A stretch of DNA of 5,546 nt from Nitrososphaerota archaeon (GTDB lineage Archaea; Thermoproteota; Nitrososphaeria; Nitrososphaerales; Gagatemarchaeaceae), in the NCBI GenBank assembly GCA_003135575.1, contig PLCG01000077.1:1-5546 (forward strand). Direction: 5' to 3'. The notes below the pieces were generated by a model. That model saw nothing but the letters and a program-made list of their open reading frames with translations. It ran no database searches and had not been told where the DNA came from. Every line of letters starts with the position of its first letter. Position 1 is the first letter of the stretch. The translations under genes and the position numbers were made by a program. Shown piece after piece: positions 1 to 5,546 of this stretch.

Positions 1-1
1 G

Positions 2-1081
2 ATCATGGCGCTAACCAAGAAAGACAACCCCGAGATCGAGCCGCACCTCCTCGACGAGCTTCTCTCCTCCGGGGAGAAGACGAGCGCGCGGCTGGTGGCG
101 GCGGCGCTCGCGTCATTCGGATTGCAATCGGTCGTAGTCGACCCTGACACCCCATACTGGCCCGTTATAACGGACGACAGGCACCTCGACGCGAACCCAC
201 TTATCGAGGAGAGCCGGGCAAAGACAAAGGCGCTGATCCTCCCGCTCCTCGCGGAGGGAAAGGTCCCGGTCGTCTGCGGGTTCCTGGGGAAGACCGTGGG
301 CGGGAAGACCACGACCCTGGGCAGGGGCGGAAGCGACACGACGGCGGTGCTGCTCGGGAATTGCCTGAACGCCAGCGAGGTCATACTGGTCAAGGACGTA
401 GAGGGGGTGTACTCGAGCGACCCCGACAAGGTCAGCAACCCCCAGTTCATCGAGAGCCTCAATGGGGAGGAGGCGGAGATGCTCGCGGCGGGAGGGGCGA
501 AGTTCCTCCACGTGAAGGCGCTCCGATACCAGTCCTCTGGGCTTAGGATCAGGGTCACCAATCTCGAGAAGCTCGACTCGGGCACCATCATCAAGGGAGA
601 GCTCTCTCCAGTGCAGGTGGAGATGCTGGGGGAAGGGGTCTCGATGATCACGTTCGTCGGCCTGAACCCTGAGAAGACAGAGTCGATAATCCGCGCGGCC
701 CAGGCGGTCAGAGAGGCGCACGGGGACCTTCTGGCGCTCTCGCTCGAAGCCAACTCTGCGATCTTCTACGTCGGCGGAGGGGAGAACGTGCTCGACGGCG
801 TCCACCAGGTGCTGGTGGAGGACAAGATAGGGAAGGCGGTCTCTGAGTTCCCGCGGCTCTCGATGATAACCGTCAAGGGGGCGGCCCTGGAGACCGAGAG
901 GGGAGTGGTCCAGAGGATAACGAGGCCGCTGGCGCAGGCGTCGATAAACGTGTACGGGATAGTGACGATCCTGTCCTCGGTGCGCGTGTTCGTCTCAGCC
1001 GAGCACTCTGAAAGGGCCTACGGCCTGGTCAAGGAGGCGATGATGGGGCCACCGGAGAACAGGGGGGACTTTCTAAAGTGA
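2..1081 (+). CDS. lysC: Aspartate kinase, 5'-truncated by the window edge, with C-terminal tandem ACT domains
   Basis: Aspartate kinase (EC 2.7.2.4) phosphorylates L-aspartate to 4-phospho-L-aspartate using ATP in the cytoplasm. Counting from the ATG at base 5, the visible part has LLSSGEKTSARL (residues 19-30, with the family's conserved substrate-site Glu at 24), TDD (56-58), the kinase hallmark GRGGSDTTA (106-114) and KDVEGVYSSDP (130-140). Two ACT-type regulatory repeats follow, at about 213-285 and 286-355. The family's N-terminal KxGG motif and about 100 preceding residues are missing. The frame is open to base 2, so the ATG at 5 is almost certainly an internal Met and the gene begins outside the window. 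Its TGA overlaps the GTG start of asd by 4 bases, implying translational coupling. ACT repeats normally bind an amino acid for feedback inhibition; the ligand cannot be read from the sequence. In this operon the product feeds ADH synthase as well as, presumably, lysine, threonine and methionine synthesis. The family call is firm; the isozyme role is inferred. Confidence 0.95.
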   Translation: MMALTKKDNPEIEPHLLDELLSSGEKTSARLVAAALASFGLQSVVVDPDTPYWPVITDDRHLDANPLIEESRAKTKALILPLLAEGKVPVVCGFLGKTVGGKTTTLGRGGSDTTAVLLGNCLNASEVILVKDVEGVYSSDPDKVSNPQFIESLNGEEAEMLAAGGAKFLHVKALRYQSSGLRIRVTNLEKLDSGTIIKGELSPVQVEMLGEGVSMITFVGLNPEKTESIIRAAQAVREAHGDLLALSLEANSAIFYVGGGENVLDGVHQVLVEDKIGKAVSEFPRLSMITVKGAALETERGVVQRITRPLAQASINVYGIVTILSSVRVFVSAEHSERAYGLVKEAMMGPPENRGDFLK

Positions 1082-2151
1082 CCAAGCCAAGAGAGATCAA
1101 GGCTGCGCTCCTGGGGGCGACCGGCGCCGTAGGGCAGCGCTACATCAACATGCTTCCGAAGCACCCCTACCTCCGCCTCGAGGTCCTCATGGGAGGGGAG
1201 TCGGCCGGGAAGAAATACGGGCAAGCGGTCCACTGGCTCTTCCCAGACGCGATGGACCCGGCGATGGCGCAGAAGGTCGTGAGACAGGCGAAGCCGGAGT
1301 CAGCGAAGGGATGCGACATCGTGTTCTCAGCGCTGCCCTCTGAAGTGGCCGCAGAAGTCGAGACAAAGTTCGCCCAAGCGGGTTTCATCGTCGTGAGCGA
1401 AGCCAGCGTGCACCGCATGGATGCCGACGTGCCGCTCATGATACCCGAGATCAACGCAGACCACCTGAAGCTTCTAGAGTCCCAGAAGAAGAAGAGAGGG
1501 TGGAAGGGAGCCATCGCGACCACTCCGAACTGCACCGCCACCGGGCTCTCCATGGTGCTGAAACCCCTCATCGACGAGTTCGGCGCGAGGAAGGCGATAG
1601 TAACCACGATGCAGGCGCTCTCTGGGGCCGGGTTCCCAGGGGTGCCTTCGCTCTCGATCCAGGAGAACGTCATACCCTACATCAAGAACGAGGAGGAGAA
1701 GGTCGCCGCCGAGGCGAAGAAGATCCTGGGAACGTACTCCAACGGGGGCATCAAGGCCAGCCCGATCTCGATGGGTATCTCCTGCAACCGCGTCGCGGTG
1801 ATAGACGGGCACATGGAGACGCTCTACGCAGAGTTCGCGCACGGGATCACACCGAAGGCCGCAGAGAGGTCTCTGGAGAGGTTCGCGGGGGAGCCCCAGA
1901 GGCTCAAGCTCCCCACGGCCCCTGACCACCCCATCATAGTGAGAAAGGAGAATGACAGACCCCAGCCACGCCTGGACAGGATGGCGGGCAGCGTGCCAGG
2001 CATGAGCGTCGTGGTGGGGAGGGTGAGGAACGGGATAGACGGCAAGTCGCTCCAGCTCACGCTGCTCTCGCACAACACCATCAGGGGTGCCGCGGGCACG
2101 GCGATCCTTACCGCGGAGCTTATGGAGAGGGAAGGATACCTGGAGAACTAG
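1078..2151 (+). CDS. asd: Aspartate-semialdehyde dehydrogenase
   Basis: Aspartate-semialdehyde dehydrogenase (EC 1.2.1.11) reduces 4-phosphoaspartate with NADPH to L-aspartate 4-semialdehyde. The 357 residues are about normal for the archaeal/fungal type. They show the N-terminal nucleotide-binding loop GATGAVGQ (13-20), FSALPSEVA (83-91), the catalytic cysteine in TPNCTATG (C152), TMQALSGAG (177-185) with conserved Gln179, NVIPYI (197-202) followed by an acidic EEEK, and the probable active-site His245 in DGHMET. Nothing essential looks missing. The GTG start at 1078 overlaps the kinase stop in a GTGA arrangement. A G-run at 1062-1067 lies 10 bases upstream and could serve as a weak SD site. 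The GATGAVG loop follows so closely that no later start is plausible. The product is the direct amino-acid substrate of the next gene's enzyme, so the kinase-asd pair is best read as a supply module for the archaeal 3-dehydroquinate route as well as a general aspartate-family step. Confidence 0.96.
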   Translation: MTKPREIKAALLGATGAVGQRYINMLPKHPYLRLEVLMGGESAGKKYGQAVHWLFPDAMDPAMAQKVVRQAKPESAKGCDIVFSALPSEVAAEVETKFAQAGFIVVSEASVHRMDADVPLMIPEINADHLKLLESQKKKRGWKGAIATTPNCTATGLSMVLKPLIDEFGARKAIVTTMQALSGAGFPGVPSLSIQENVIPYIKNEEEKVAAEAKKILGTYSNGGIKASPISMGISCNRVAVIDGHMETLYAEFAHGITPKAAERSLERFAGEPQRLKLPTAPDHPIIVRKENDRPQPRLDRMAGSVPGMSVVVGRVRNGIDGKSLQLTLLSHNTIRGAAGTAILTAELMEREGYLEN

Positions 2152-2156
2152 GGTGA
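2152..2156 (+). promoter_or_regulatory. Shine-Dalgarno GGTGA supporting a TTG start
   Basis: GGTGA matches the core of the archaeal anti-SD complement (GGAGGTGATC). It begins right after the asd stop codon and leaves 6 bases before the TTG at 2163. It decides the start of the ADH synthase gene: the first in-frame ATG (2214) would delete the conserved N-terminal GKQVRL segment. Confidence 0.7.
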
Positions 2157-2162
2157 ACTAGA

Positions 2163-2957
2163 TTGGTATTCGGAAAGCAGGTCAGGCTCGCGAGGATTAC
2201 GAAGCACGGCAGGATGCTCTGCATCCCCATGGACCACTCTTTCACGGTAGGCCCGATCTCTGGACTGGAGAACCCGGAGGAGATGATCGTGAAGATCGCA
2301 AAGGGCGGCGCCACTTCGTTCCTCGTTCACAAGGGGGTGATAAAGTCCCTGAGAAAGCCTGTCCCCATCGGGATGATAATGCATATCTCTGCCAGCACGA
2401 GCCTTTCGTTGGCCCCCAACCGGAAGATGCTCAACTCCTCGGTCCTGGAGGGCATTAGGCTCGGCGCGGACGCGATCTCGGTGCACGTCAACATGGGCTC
2501 GAAGGAGGAGCCGGAGATGCTCGAGCAGCTCGGCATGGTGGCCGACCAATGCGACGAGTACCAGATGCCCTTCATAGCCATGATGTACCCTCGCGGCGAG
2601 AACATCAAGGACCCGAGCGATCCCCAAGTGGTCGCGCACGTCGCCAGGGTGGGAGCGGAGAGCGGAGCGGACGTGGTGAAGACGGTCTACACGGGCGACA
2701 TGGAGAGCTTCAAGGAAGTCGTCAGGAAGTGCCCGGTCCCGGTCGTGCTCGCCGGAGGAGCGAAGGTGGACACCGACGCCGCGATCCTCCAGTTGGCGAA
2801 CGACGTCATGGAGGCGGGAGCGATGGGCGTGACCTTCGGAAGGAACGTCTTCCAACACCGCGACCCGACGCTAATAGTAAAGGCGCTCAGGCGGATTGTG
2901 ATCGACAGGAGCAGCGTGGAGGAAGCCATGGAGGTCATGAGCGCTGCCAACGCCTGA
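2163..2957 (+). CDS. aroA': ADH synthase (2-amino-3,7-dideoxy-D-threo-hept-6-ulosonate synthase), DhnA-type class I aldolase family
   Basis: This is a 264-residue TIM-barrel enzyme of the DhnA/FbaB aldolase family. It closely resembles my recollection of Methanocaldococcus jannaschii MJ0400. ADH synthase (EC 2.2.1.10) transfers a unit from 6-deoxy-5-ketofructose 1-phosphate to aspartate semialdehyde, replacing DAHP synthase as the entry to aromatic synthesis. Visible motifs are GKQVRL (4-9), IPMDH (21-25, with the Asp matching MJ0400 Asp33), LVHKG (54-58), GADAISVHVN (101-110), AMMYPRG (139-145, with Tyr142 matching the catalytic Tyr), DVVKTVYTGD (170-179, with Lys173 as the Schiff-base lysine), and phosphate-binding AGGAKV (197-202) and GRNVFQH (226-232). 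It starts at TTG. The 3' end overlaps the next gene by 14 bases if that gene starts at its CTG. The same family includes fructose-1,6-bisphosphate aldolases, so sequence alone is not decisive. The position between asd (substrate supplier) and DHQ synthase II (product user) makes ADH synthase much the better call. Confidence 0.92.
   Translation: MVFGKQVRLARITKHGRMLCIPMDHSFTVGPISGLENPEEMIVKIAKGGATSFLVHKGVIKSLRKPVPIGMIMHISASTSLSLAPNRKMLNSSVLEGIRLGADAISVHVNMGSKEEPEMLEQLGMVADQCDEYQMPFIAMMYPRGENIKDPSDPQVVAHVARVGAESGADVVKTVYTGDMESFKEVVRKCPVPVVLAGGAKVDTDAAILQLANDVMEAGAMGVTFGRNVFQHRDPTLIVKALRRIVIDRSSVEEAMEVMSAANA
2930..2935 (+). promoter_or_regulatory. Shine-Dalgarno GGAGGT inside the end of gene 3
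   Basis: This six-base match to the archaeal SD consensus lies within the last codons of the ADH synthase gene. Eight bases separate it from the in-frame CTG at 2944. The only nearby ATG (2937) is in the ADH synthase frame and just one base away, too close to be used. The site therefore supports initiation of the DHQ synthase II gene at the CTG, although GGAGGT can also occur by chance in a GC-rich coding sequence (here it encodes Met-Glu-Val). Confidence 0.6.
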
Positions 2958-3975
2958 GAAAGAGATAGTCCTCGACGTCACAGAGATCCAAGACATCGCG
3001 AAGGCCCTGAAAGAGGCGAAGAGCGCCGGGATCGGTGCGGTGCTGCTCCGGGGGCCTTCCAGGCCAATCCCAGGCGGCGAGGGATTCAAGGAGTATCGCG
3101 AGAAGGACGGAGACTTCGCCTGGGTCGAGGTGCGAGGGTCGAAGGACGTCGACCGCGCCGTGGAGTCCTCTCTGCGCGAGGACCACAAGTTCGTCGTCGT
3201 GGACTGCACGAACTGGAAGATCATCCCGCTCGAGAACCTCATCGGCGAGTTCCGAAGGAGGCACCGCAAGATCTACGCCTTCATGAAGTCGGAGGCCGAC
3301 ATCAAGCTGGCGTTCTCGATACTGGAAAAGGGGGTAGACGGAGTCGTGATCCCCTACGCCTCACTCAAGGCCTCGAAAGCCCTCATCTCCAAAGTGACCT
3401 CGGCCGCGGCAGGCAAGGGACGCAGCGTCCCTCTTGTGACGGCGAAGATCAAGCGCATAGTAGATGTGGGCGACGGCGAGAGGGTGTGCATAGACACTGC
3501 GTCCAACCTTGAGCTAGGCGAGGGTATGCTCGTAGGGAGCATGGCGAGCTTCTTCTTCCTGGTCCACAGCGAGACCATCCCCACCGAGTACATCCCCACG
3601 CGTCCGTTCAGGGTCAATGCGGGGGCGCTCCACAGCTATATCATCGGGGCCGACGGGAAGACCAGGTATCTCTCAGAGCTTCAGGCCGGCGACAAGGTCC
3701 AGCTCGTGAACAGGTCAGGCGAGAAGCGTGACGCTGTCGTCGGCAGGATAAAGATGGAAAGACGGCCATTGGTCATGATCAAGGCGGAGTCCGACGGCAA
3801 GGAGGGCACGGCCATGCTCCAGAACGCGGAGACGATCAGGCTGGTGCGCCCAGACGGGACGGCACTCGCGGTCACCGAGGCGAAGGTGGGAGACGAAGTG
3901 CTGGTCCATGTCGCAGGGCTGGCCAAGGGCAGGCACTTCGGCGGTGAGGTCGACGAGTTCATTGTCGAGCGTTAG
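2944..3975 (+). CDS. aroB': 3-dehydroquinate synthase II (archaeal, NAD-dependent), probable CTG start
   Basis: DHQ synthase II (EC 1.4.1.24) uses NAD+ to deaminate ADH oxidatively and cyclise it to 3-dehydroquinate, bypassing bacterial AroB. Counting from CTG 2944, the protein is 343 residues, in the usual 330-380 range. The second half carries the family signatures GEGMLVGS (192-199), LVHSE (203-207), RPFRVNAG (220-227), YLSELQAGDKV (242-252), LQNAETIRLV (292-301) and RHFG (330-333); WKIIPLENLI is conserved in the N-terminal half. Start choice: an in-frame TGA lies at 2938-2940, and the frame after it has no ATG, GTG or TTG before GTG 3040. Starting at 3040 would give 311 residues and drop a protein-like segment (EKEIVLDVTEIQDIAKALKE) that fits the family's N-terminal strand and helix. 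CTG 2944 has a good SD 8 bases upstream, so I prefer it; the alternatives are the GTG at 3040 or a sequence error. The family call is firm, the start less so. Confidence 0.93.
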   Translation: MPTPEKEIVLDVTEIQDIAKALKEAKSAGIGAVLLRGPSRPIPGGEGFKEYREKDGDFAWVEVRGSKDVDRAVESSLREDHKFVVVDCTNWKIIPLENLIGEFRRRHRKIYAFMKSEADIKLAFSILEKGVDGVVIPYASLKASKALISKVTSAAAGKGRSVPLVTAKIKRIVDVGDGERVCIDTASNLELGEGMLVGSMASFFFLVHSETIPTEYIPTRPFRVNAGALHSYIIGADGKTRYLSELQAGDKVQLVNRSGEKRDAVVGRIKMERRPLVMIKAESDGKEGTAMLQNAETIRLVRPDGTALAVTEAKVGDEVLVHVAGLAKGRHFGGEVDEFIVER

Positions 3976-4006
3976 GCTCGCGGCTCGGGCGGCGCAGTGA
4001 CCCCCC

Positions 4007-4696
4007 ATGGCCAACAAGAAGGTCGAGACCCGACTGTGCACCTCTGTGGGTGCAGGGTCAGTCGGGGAGCTCGCCAAGAAGGCAGACCTCGCGCTGTCGC
4101 TAGGGTCCGACCTCGTGGAACTTCGGGTCGACAGGCTCGTGGGGGAGAATTCCTTGCGCGACGTCGAGGCGAAGCTGTCGGGTTTTGCGAATAGGGCGAT
4201 CATCACCGTGAGATCGCGGAGTGAAGGCGGCAGCTTTCTCGGAGGCGAGATGGAACGTCTCGAGCTGATAACGCGTCTCGTGAAGATGGGACCCGCCTTC
4301 GTGGACATCGAGCTTGCGACCGCAAGGGAGAATCGGCGCTGGGCGGACGCGATCCCGAAGAAGGTCAAGAAGATCATCTCGTGGCACGACTTCAAACGCA
4401 CACCTGCCCTGGACGAGCTCCGCGCGGTGTCGAAGGAGGCGCTGGGTCATGGCTCGTTGGCGAAGGTCGTCACCACAGCGACGCGCGCCGACGACAACTT
4501 GAGGACCCTCACGCTCTGCGGAGACAAGCCCGGGAAGGTCGTCTCGTTCTGCATGGGAGAGCTCGGGACGGTCTCACGTGTTGTCTCGATGCACTTCGGC
4601 GCGCCCATAGCCTACGCCTCGCTGCCGGACGAGGCGGTCGCGCCCGGTCAGCTCTCGATCTCGACGATGCGTACGCTCAGGGGAATGGTGGCTTGA
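4007..4696 (+). CDS. aroD: Type I 3-dehydroquinate dehydratase
   Basis: Type I 3-dehydroquinase (EC 4.2.1.10) removes water from 3-dehydroquinate through a lysine Schiff base, giving 3-dehydroshikimate. The 229 residues form a compact TIM barrel typical of the archaeal enzymes. By motif alignment to the enterobacterial enzyme, the active-site residues are Glu38 and Arg40 in VELRVD, Arg69 in TVRSR, Glu73 before GG, catalytic His127 in ISWHDF, Schiff-base Lys153 in AKVVTTA, Arg191 in SRVVSMHFG and Gln215 in APGQLS. The serine preceding APGQ in the enterobacterial enzyme is Val211 here; this may be ordinary family variation. It starts at ATG 4007, 31 bases after the previous stop, the longest gap in the cluster. 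The only SD-like element is GTGA at 3997-4000, 6 bases upstream and weak. It lies between the gene making its substrate and the gene using its product. Confidence 0.96.
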   Translation: MANKKVETRLCTSVGAGSVGELAKKADLALSLGSDLVELRVDRLVGENSLRDVEAKLSGFANRAIITVRSRSEGGSFLGGEMERLELITRLVKMGPAFVDIELATARENRRWADAIPKKVKKIISWHDFKRTPALDELRAVSKEALGHGSLAKVVTTATRADDNLRTLTLCGDKPGKVVSFCMGELGTVSRVVSMHFGAPIAYASLPDEAVAPGQLSISTMRTLRGMVA

Positions 4697-4700
4697 GACG

Positions 4701-5546
4701 ATGCCAGACCAATACTGCGTGATCGGGAGGGACGTCTCGCGCTCGCCGTCTCCGGCGATGATGAACGCCGCTTTCGAGTCGTTGAAGATCGATGCGAAGT
4801 ACATCGCGCTGAGCGTCCCCGAGGCAGGGTTCCCCCGCGAGCTACGCCGCTTGATGAGCGCCGGGTTCAAGGGCATGAGCGTCACCATCCCGTACAAGGA
4901 AGCGATCATCCGGTACTTGGCCGACCTCGACTCCGTCTCGACGAGGATCCAGGCGGTCAACACCGTCAAGAACGAGGAGGAGAGATACATCGGGCACACC
5001 ACCGACCCCGACGGCATAGTCAGGCCCCTCCAGGCGGTCTCCGAGTCGCTAGACATCAGGAACGCCATGCTGGTAGGCGCAGGCGGGGCTGCGCGCGCTT
5101 TCTGCGAGGCGATGAACAGGGTCGGTTGCATCGACATCGCCGTCGCGGTTCGAGACGTGGGGCGAGCGCGCGAGTTCGTCAGAGGGATGGAGGGTGCGTT
5201 CCCGCGGATGAACCTCACCTTGGCCTCCCTCGAGGACCTGCGGCACCTCAACCACGACCTGCTCTTCAACGCGTCCCCGATGGGGACGGAGGGGGAGCCG
5301 CTGCCCGCGGAGCTGAGGCGGGTCATGCCGGGGACAAAGATAGTCTTCGACGCGGTCTACAGTCCAAGGGAGACGGAGCTGCTCAAAGAGGCGAAGCGAA
5401 ACCGATCTGTGGTGATTCACGGAGAGGAGATGCTCCTGCACCAAGGGATTGCGTCGTTCAAGCTCTGGACGGGGAAGGACGCCCCCGAGAAAGCGATGAG
5501 GAAGGCGCTTACCGCCTCGCTCCAAGGGCGCGCGAAGAAGAGAAAG
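4701..5546 (+). CDS. aroE: Shikimate dehydrogenase (NADP+), 3' end open at the window edge
   Basis: Shikimate dehydrogenase (EC 1.1.1.25) reduces 3-dehydroshikimate to shikimate with NADPH. I translated 282 codons from ATG 4701 with no stop before the edge, already a full family length. The N-terminal substrate domain has SRSPSPAMMN (13-22, shikimate-binding serines 15 and 17), VTIPYK (61-66, catalytic Lys66), AVNTV (85-89, Asn87) and TTDPDG (100-105, catalytic Asp102, where many homologues have NTD). The Rossmann domain has VGAGGAAR (125-132) and VRDVGRA (150-156). The latter corresponds to the NADP-specific NRT motif, keeping arginines 151 and 155 but lacking the Asn and Thr. Then come NASPMGT (190-196), FDAVYSP (216-222) and GEEMLLHQG (241-249, Gln248). 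The last visible residues are strongly basic (GRAKKRK), so a stop probably follows closely, but fusion to another domain cannot be excluded. The start is 4 bases after the aroD stop; GGTGG at 4687-4691 is a possible SD site. By archaeal analogy, shikimate kinase, aroA and aroC may follow outside the window. Confidence 0.95.
   Translation, partial: MPDQYCVIGRDVSRSPSPAMMNAAFESLKIDAKYIALSVPEAGFPRELRRLMSAGFKGMSVTIPYKEAIIRYLADLDSVSTRIQAVNTVKNEEERYIGHTTDPDGIVRPLQAVSESLDIRNAMLVGAGGAARAFCEAMNRVGCIDIAVAVRDVGRAREFVRGMEGAFPRMNLTLASLEDLRHLNHDLLFNASPMGTEGEPLPAELRRVMPGTKIVFDAVYSPRETELLKEAKRNRSVVIHGEEMLLHQGIASFKLWTGKDAPEKAMRKALTASLQGRAKKRK

Noticed and set aside
1..4. GATC at the very start as a cloning-site or mobile-element boundary
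   Set aside because: A single four-base site at an arbitrary window edge carries no weight, and the coding frame runs straight through it.
5..7. ATG at base 5 as the true start of aspartate kinase
   Set aside because: The frame is open to the left edge, and the essential N-terminal KxGG region and about 100 residues would be absent.
113..805. Long minus-strand reading frame opposite aspartate kinase
   Set aside because: It lies wholly within a recognised gene in GC-rich DNA, its translation is Arg/Leu/Asp/His-rich low-information sequence with no known motif, and the opposite strand has clear kinase signatures.
1474..2858. Minus-strand reading frames opposite asd and ADH synthase (1474-2073 and 2148-2858)
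   Set aside because: Both are antisense shadows of strongly conserved genes, with compositionally biased translations and no recognisable domain or start context.
2163..2957. Fructose-1,6-bisphosphate aldolase as the function of gene 3
   Set aside because: The same fold and lysine chemistry make it possible, but the closest remembered match is MJ0400 and the neighbours supply its substrate and consume its product as an ADH synthase.
2549..2968. Plus-strand overlapping frame across the end of ADH synthase
   Set aside because: Its product is an Arg/Gly/Ser-rich out-of-frame translation; it could look like a small gene before DHQ synthase II, but it has no motifs and overlaps conserved catalytic sequence.
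3040..3975. DHQ synthase II starting at GTG 3040
   Set aside because: This start gives a short protein, has no good SD upstream, and cuts off protein-like N-terminal sequence in the same frame. I keep it as the fallback if CTG initiation is disproved.
3975..4006. Possible terminator or promoter in the 31-base gap before aroD, including the repeated hexamer GGCTCG
   Set aside because: There is no T-run, no convincing hairpin and no AT-rich TATA-like box; the two hexamer copies are short and expected by chance in GC-rich DNA.
3715..5326. Minus-strand frames opposite DHQ synthase II, aroD and aroE (3715-4401 and 4574-5326)
   Set aside because: They are antisense to genes whose plus-strand products show complete active sites, and their translations are Ser/Arg/Ala-rich with no domain.

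Overview
The window is a single, gap-free, plus-strand gene cluster. It holds six protein-coding genes, the first cut by the left edge and the last still open at the right edge. I see no RNA genes, mobile elements, repeats, CRISPR arrays or clear terminators. Everything from base 2 to base 5546 is coding except an 11-base gap (2152-2162), a 31-base gap (3976-4006) and a 4-base gap (4697-4700).

The content points to an archaeon. Genes 3 and 4 are the archaeal replacements for the first two steps of aromatic amino acid synthesis: the DhnA-type ADH synthase (AroA', MJ0400-like) and 3-dehydroquinate synthase II (AroB', MJ1249-like). The AGG-rich arginine codons, frequent ATA isoleucine, high GC and Shine-Dalgarno (SD) signals such as GGAGGT and GGTGA fit an archaeal genome. 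From memory the order ADH synthase, DHQ synthase II, aroD, aroE resembles Thaumarchaeota/TACK clusters, but the lineage is only a guess.

Layout: (1) bases 2-1081, aspartate kinase lacking its N-terminus; (2) 1078-2151, aspartate-semialdehyde dehydrogenase, GTG start inside the kinase stop; (3) 2163-2957, ADH synthase, TTG start; (4) 2944-3975, 3-dehydroquinate synthase II, apparently starting at a CTG inside the end of gene 3; (5) 4007-4696, type I 3-dehydroquinate dehydratase; (6) 4701 to the edge, shikimate dehydrogenase.

The order follows one metabolic line. Aspartate is phosphorylated (1) and reduced to aspartate semialdehyde (2). ADH synthase combines that with a deoxy-ketohexose phosphate to give ADH (3). 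ADH is oxidatively deaminated and cyclised to 3-dehydroquinate (4), dehydrated to 3-dehydroshikimate (5) and reduced to shikimate (6). The enzymes are known; the noteworthy points are the physical joining of the aspartate branch to the archaeal shikimate branch, the kinase's regulatory ACT domains in an aromatic operon, and the run of non-ATG starts, above all the probable CTG. I found no sign of a wholly new system.
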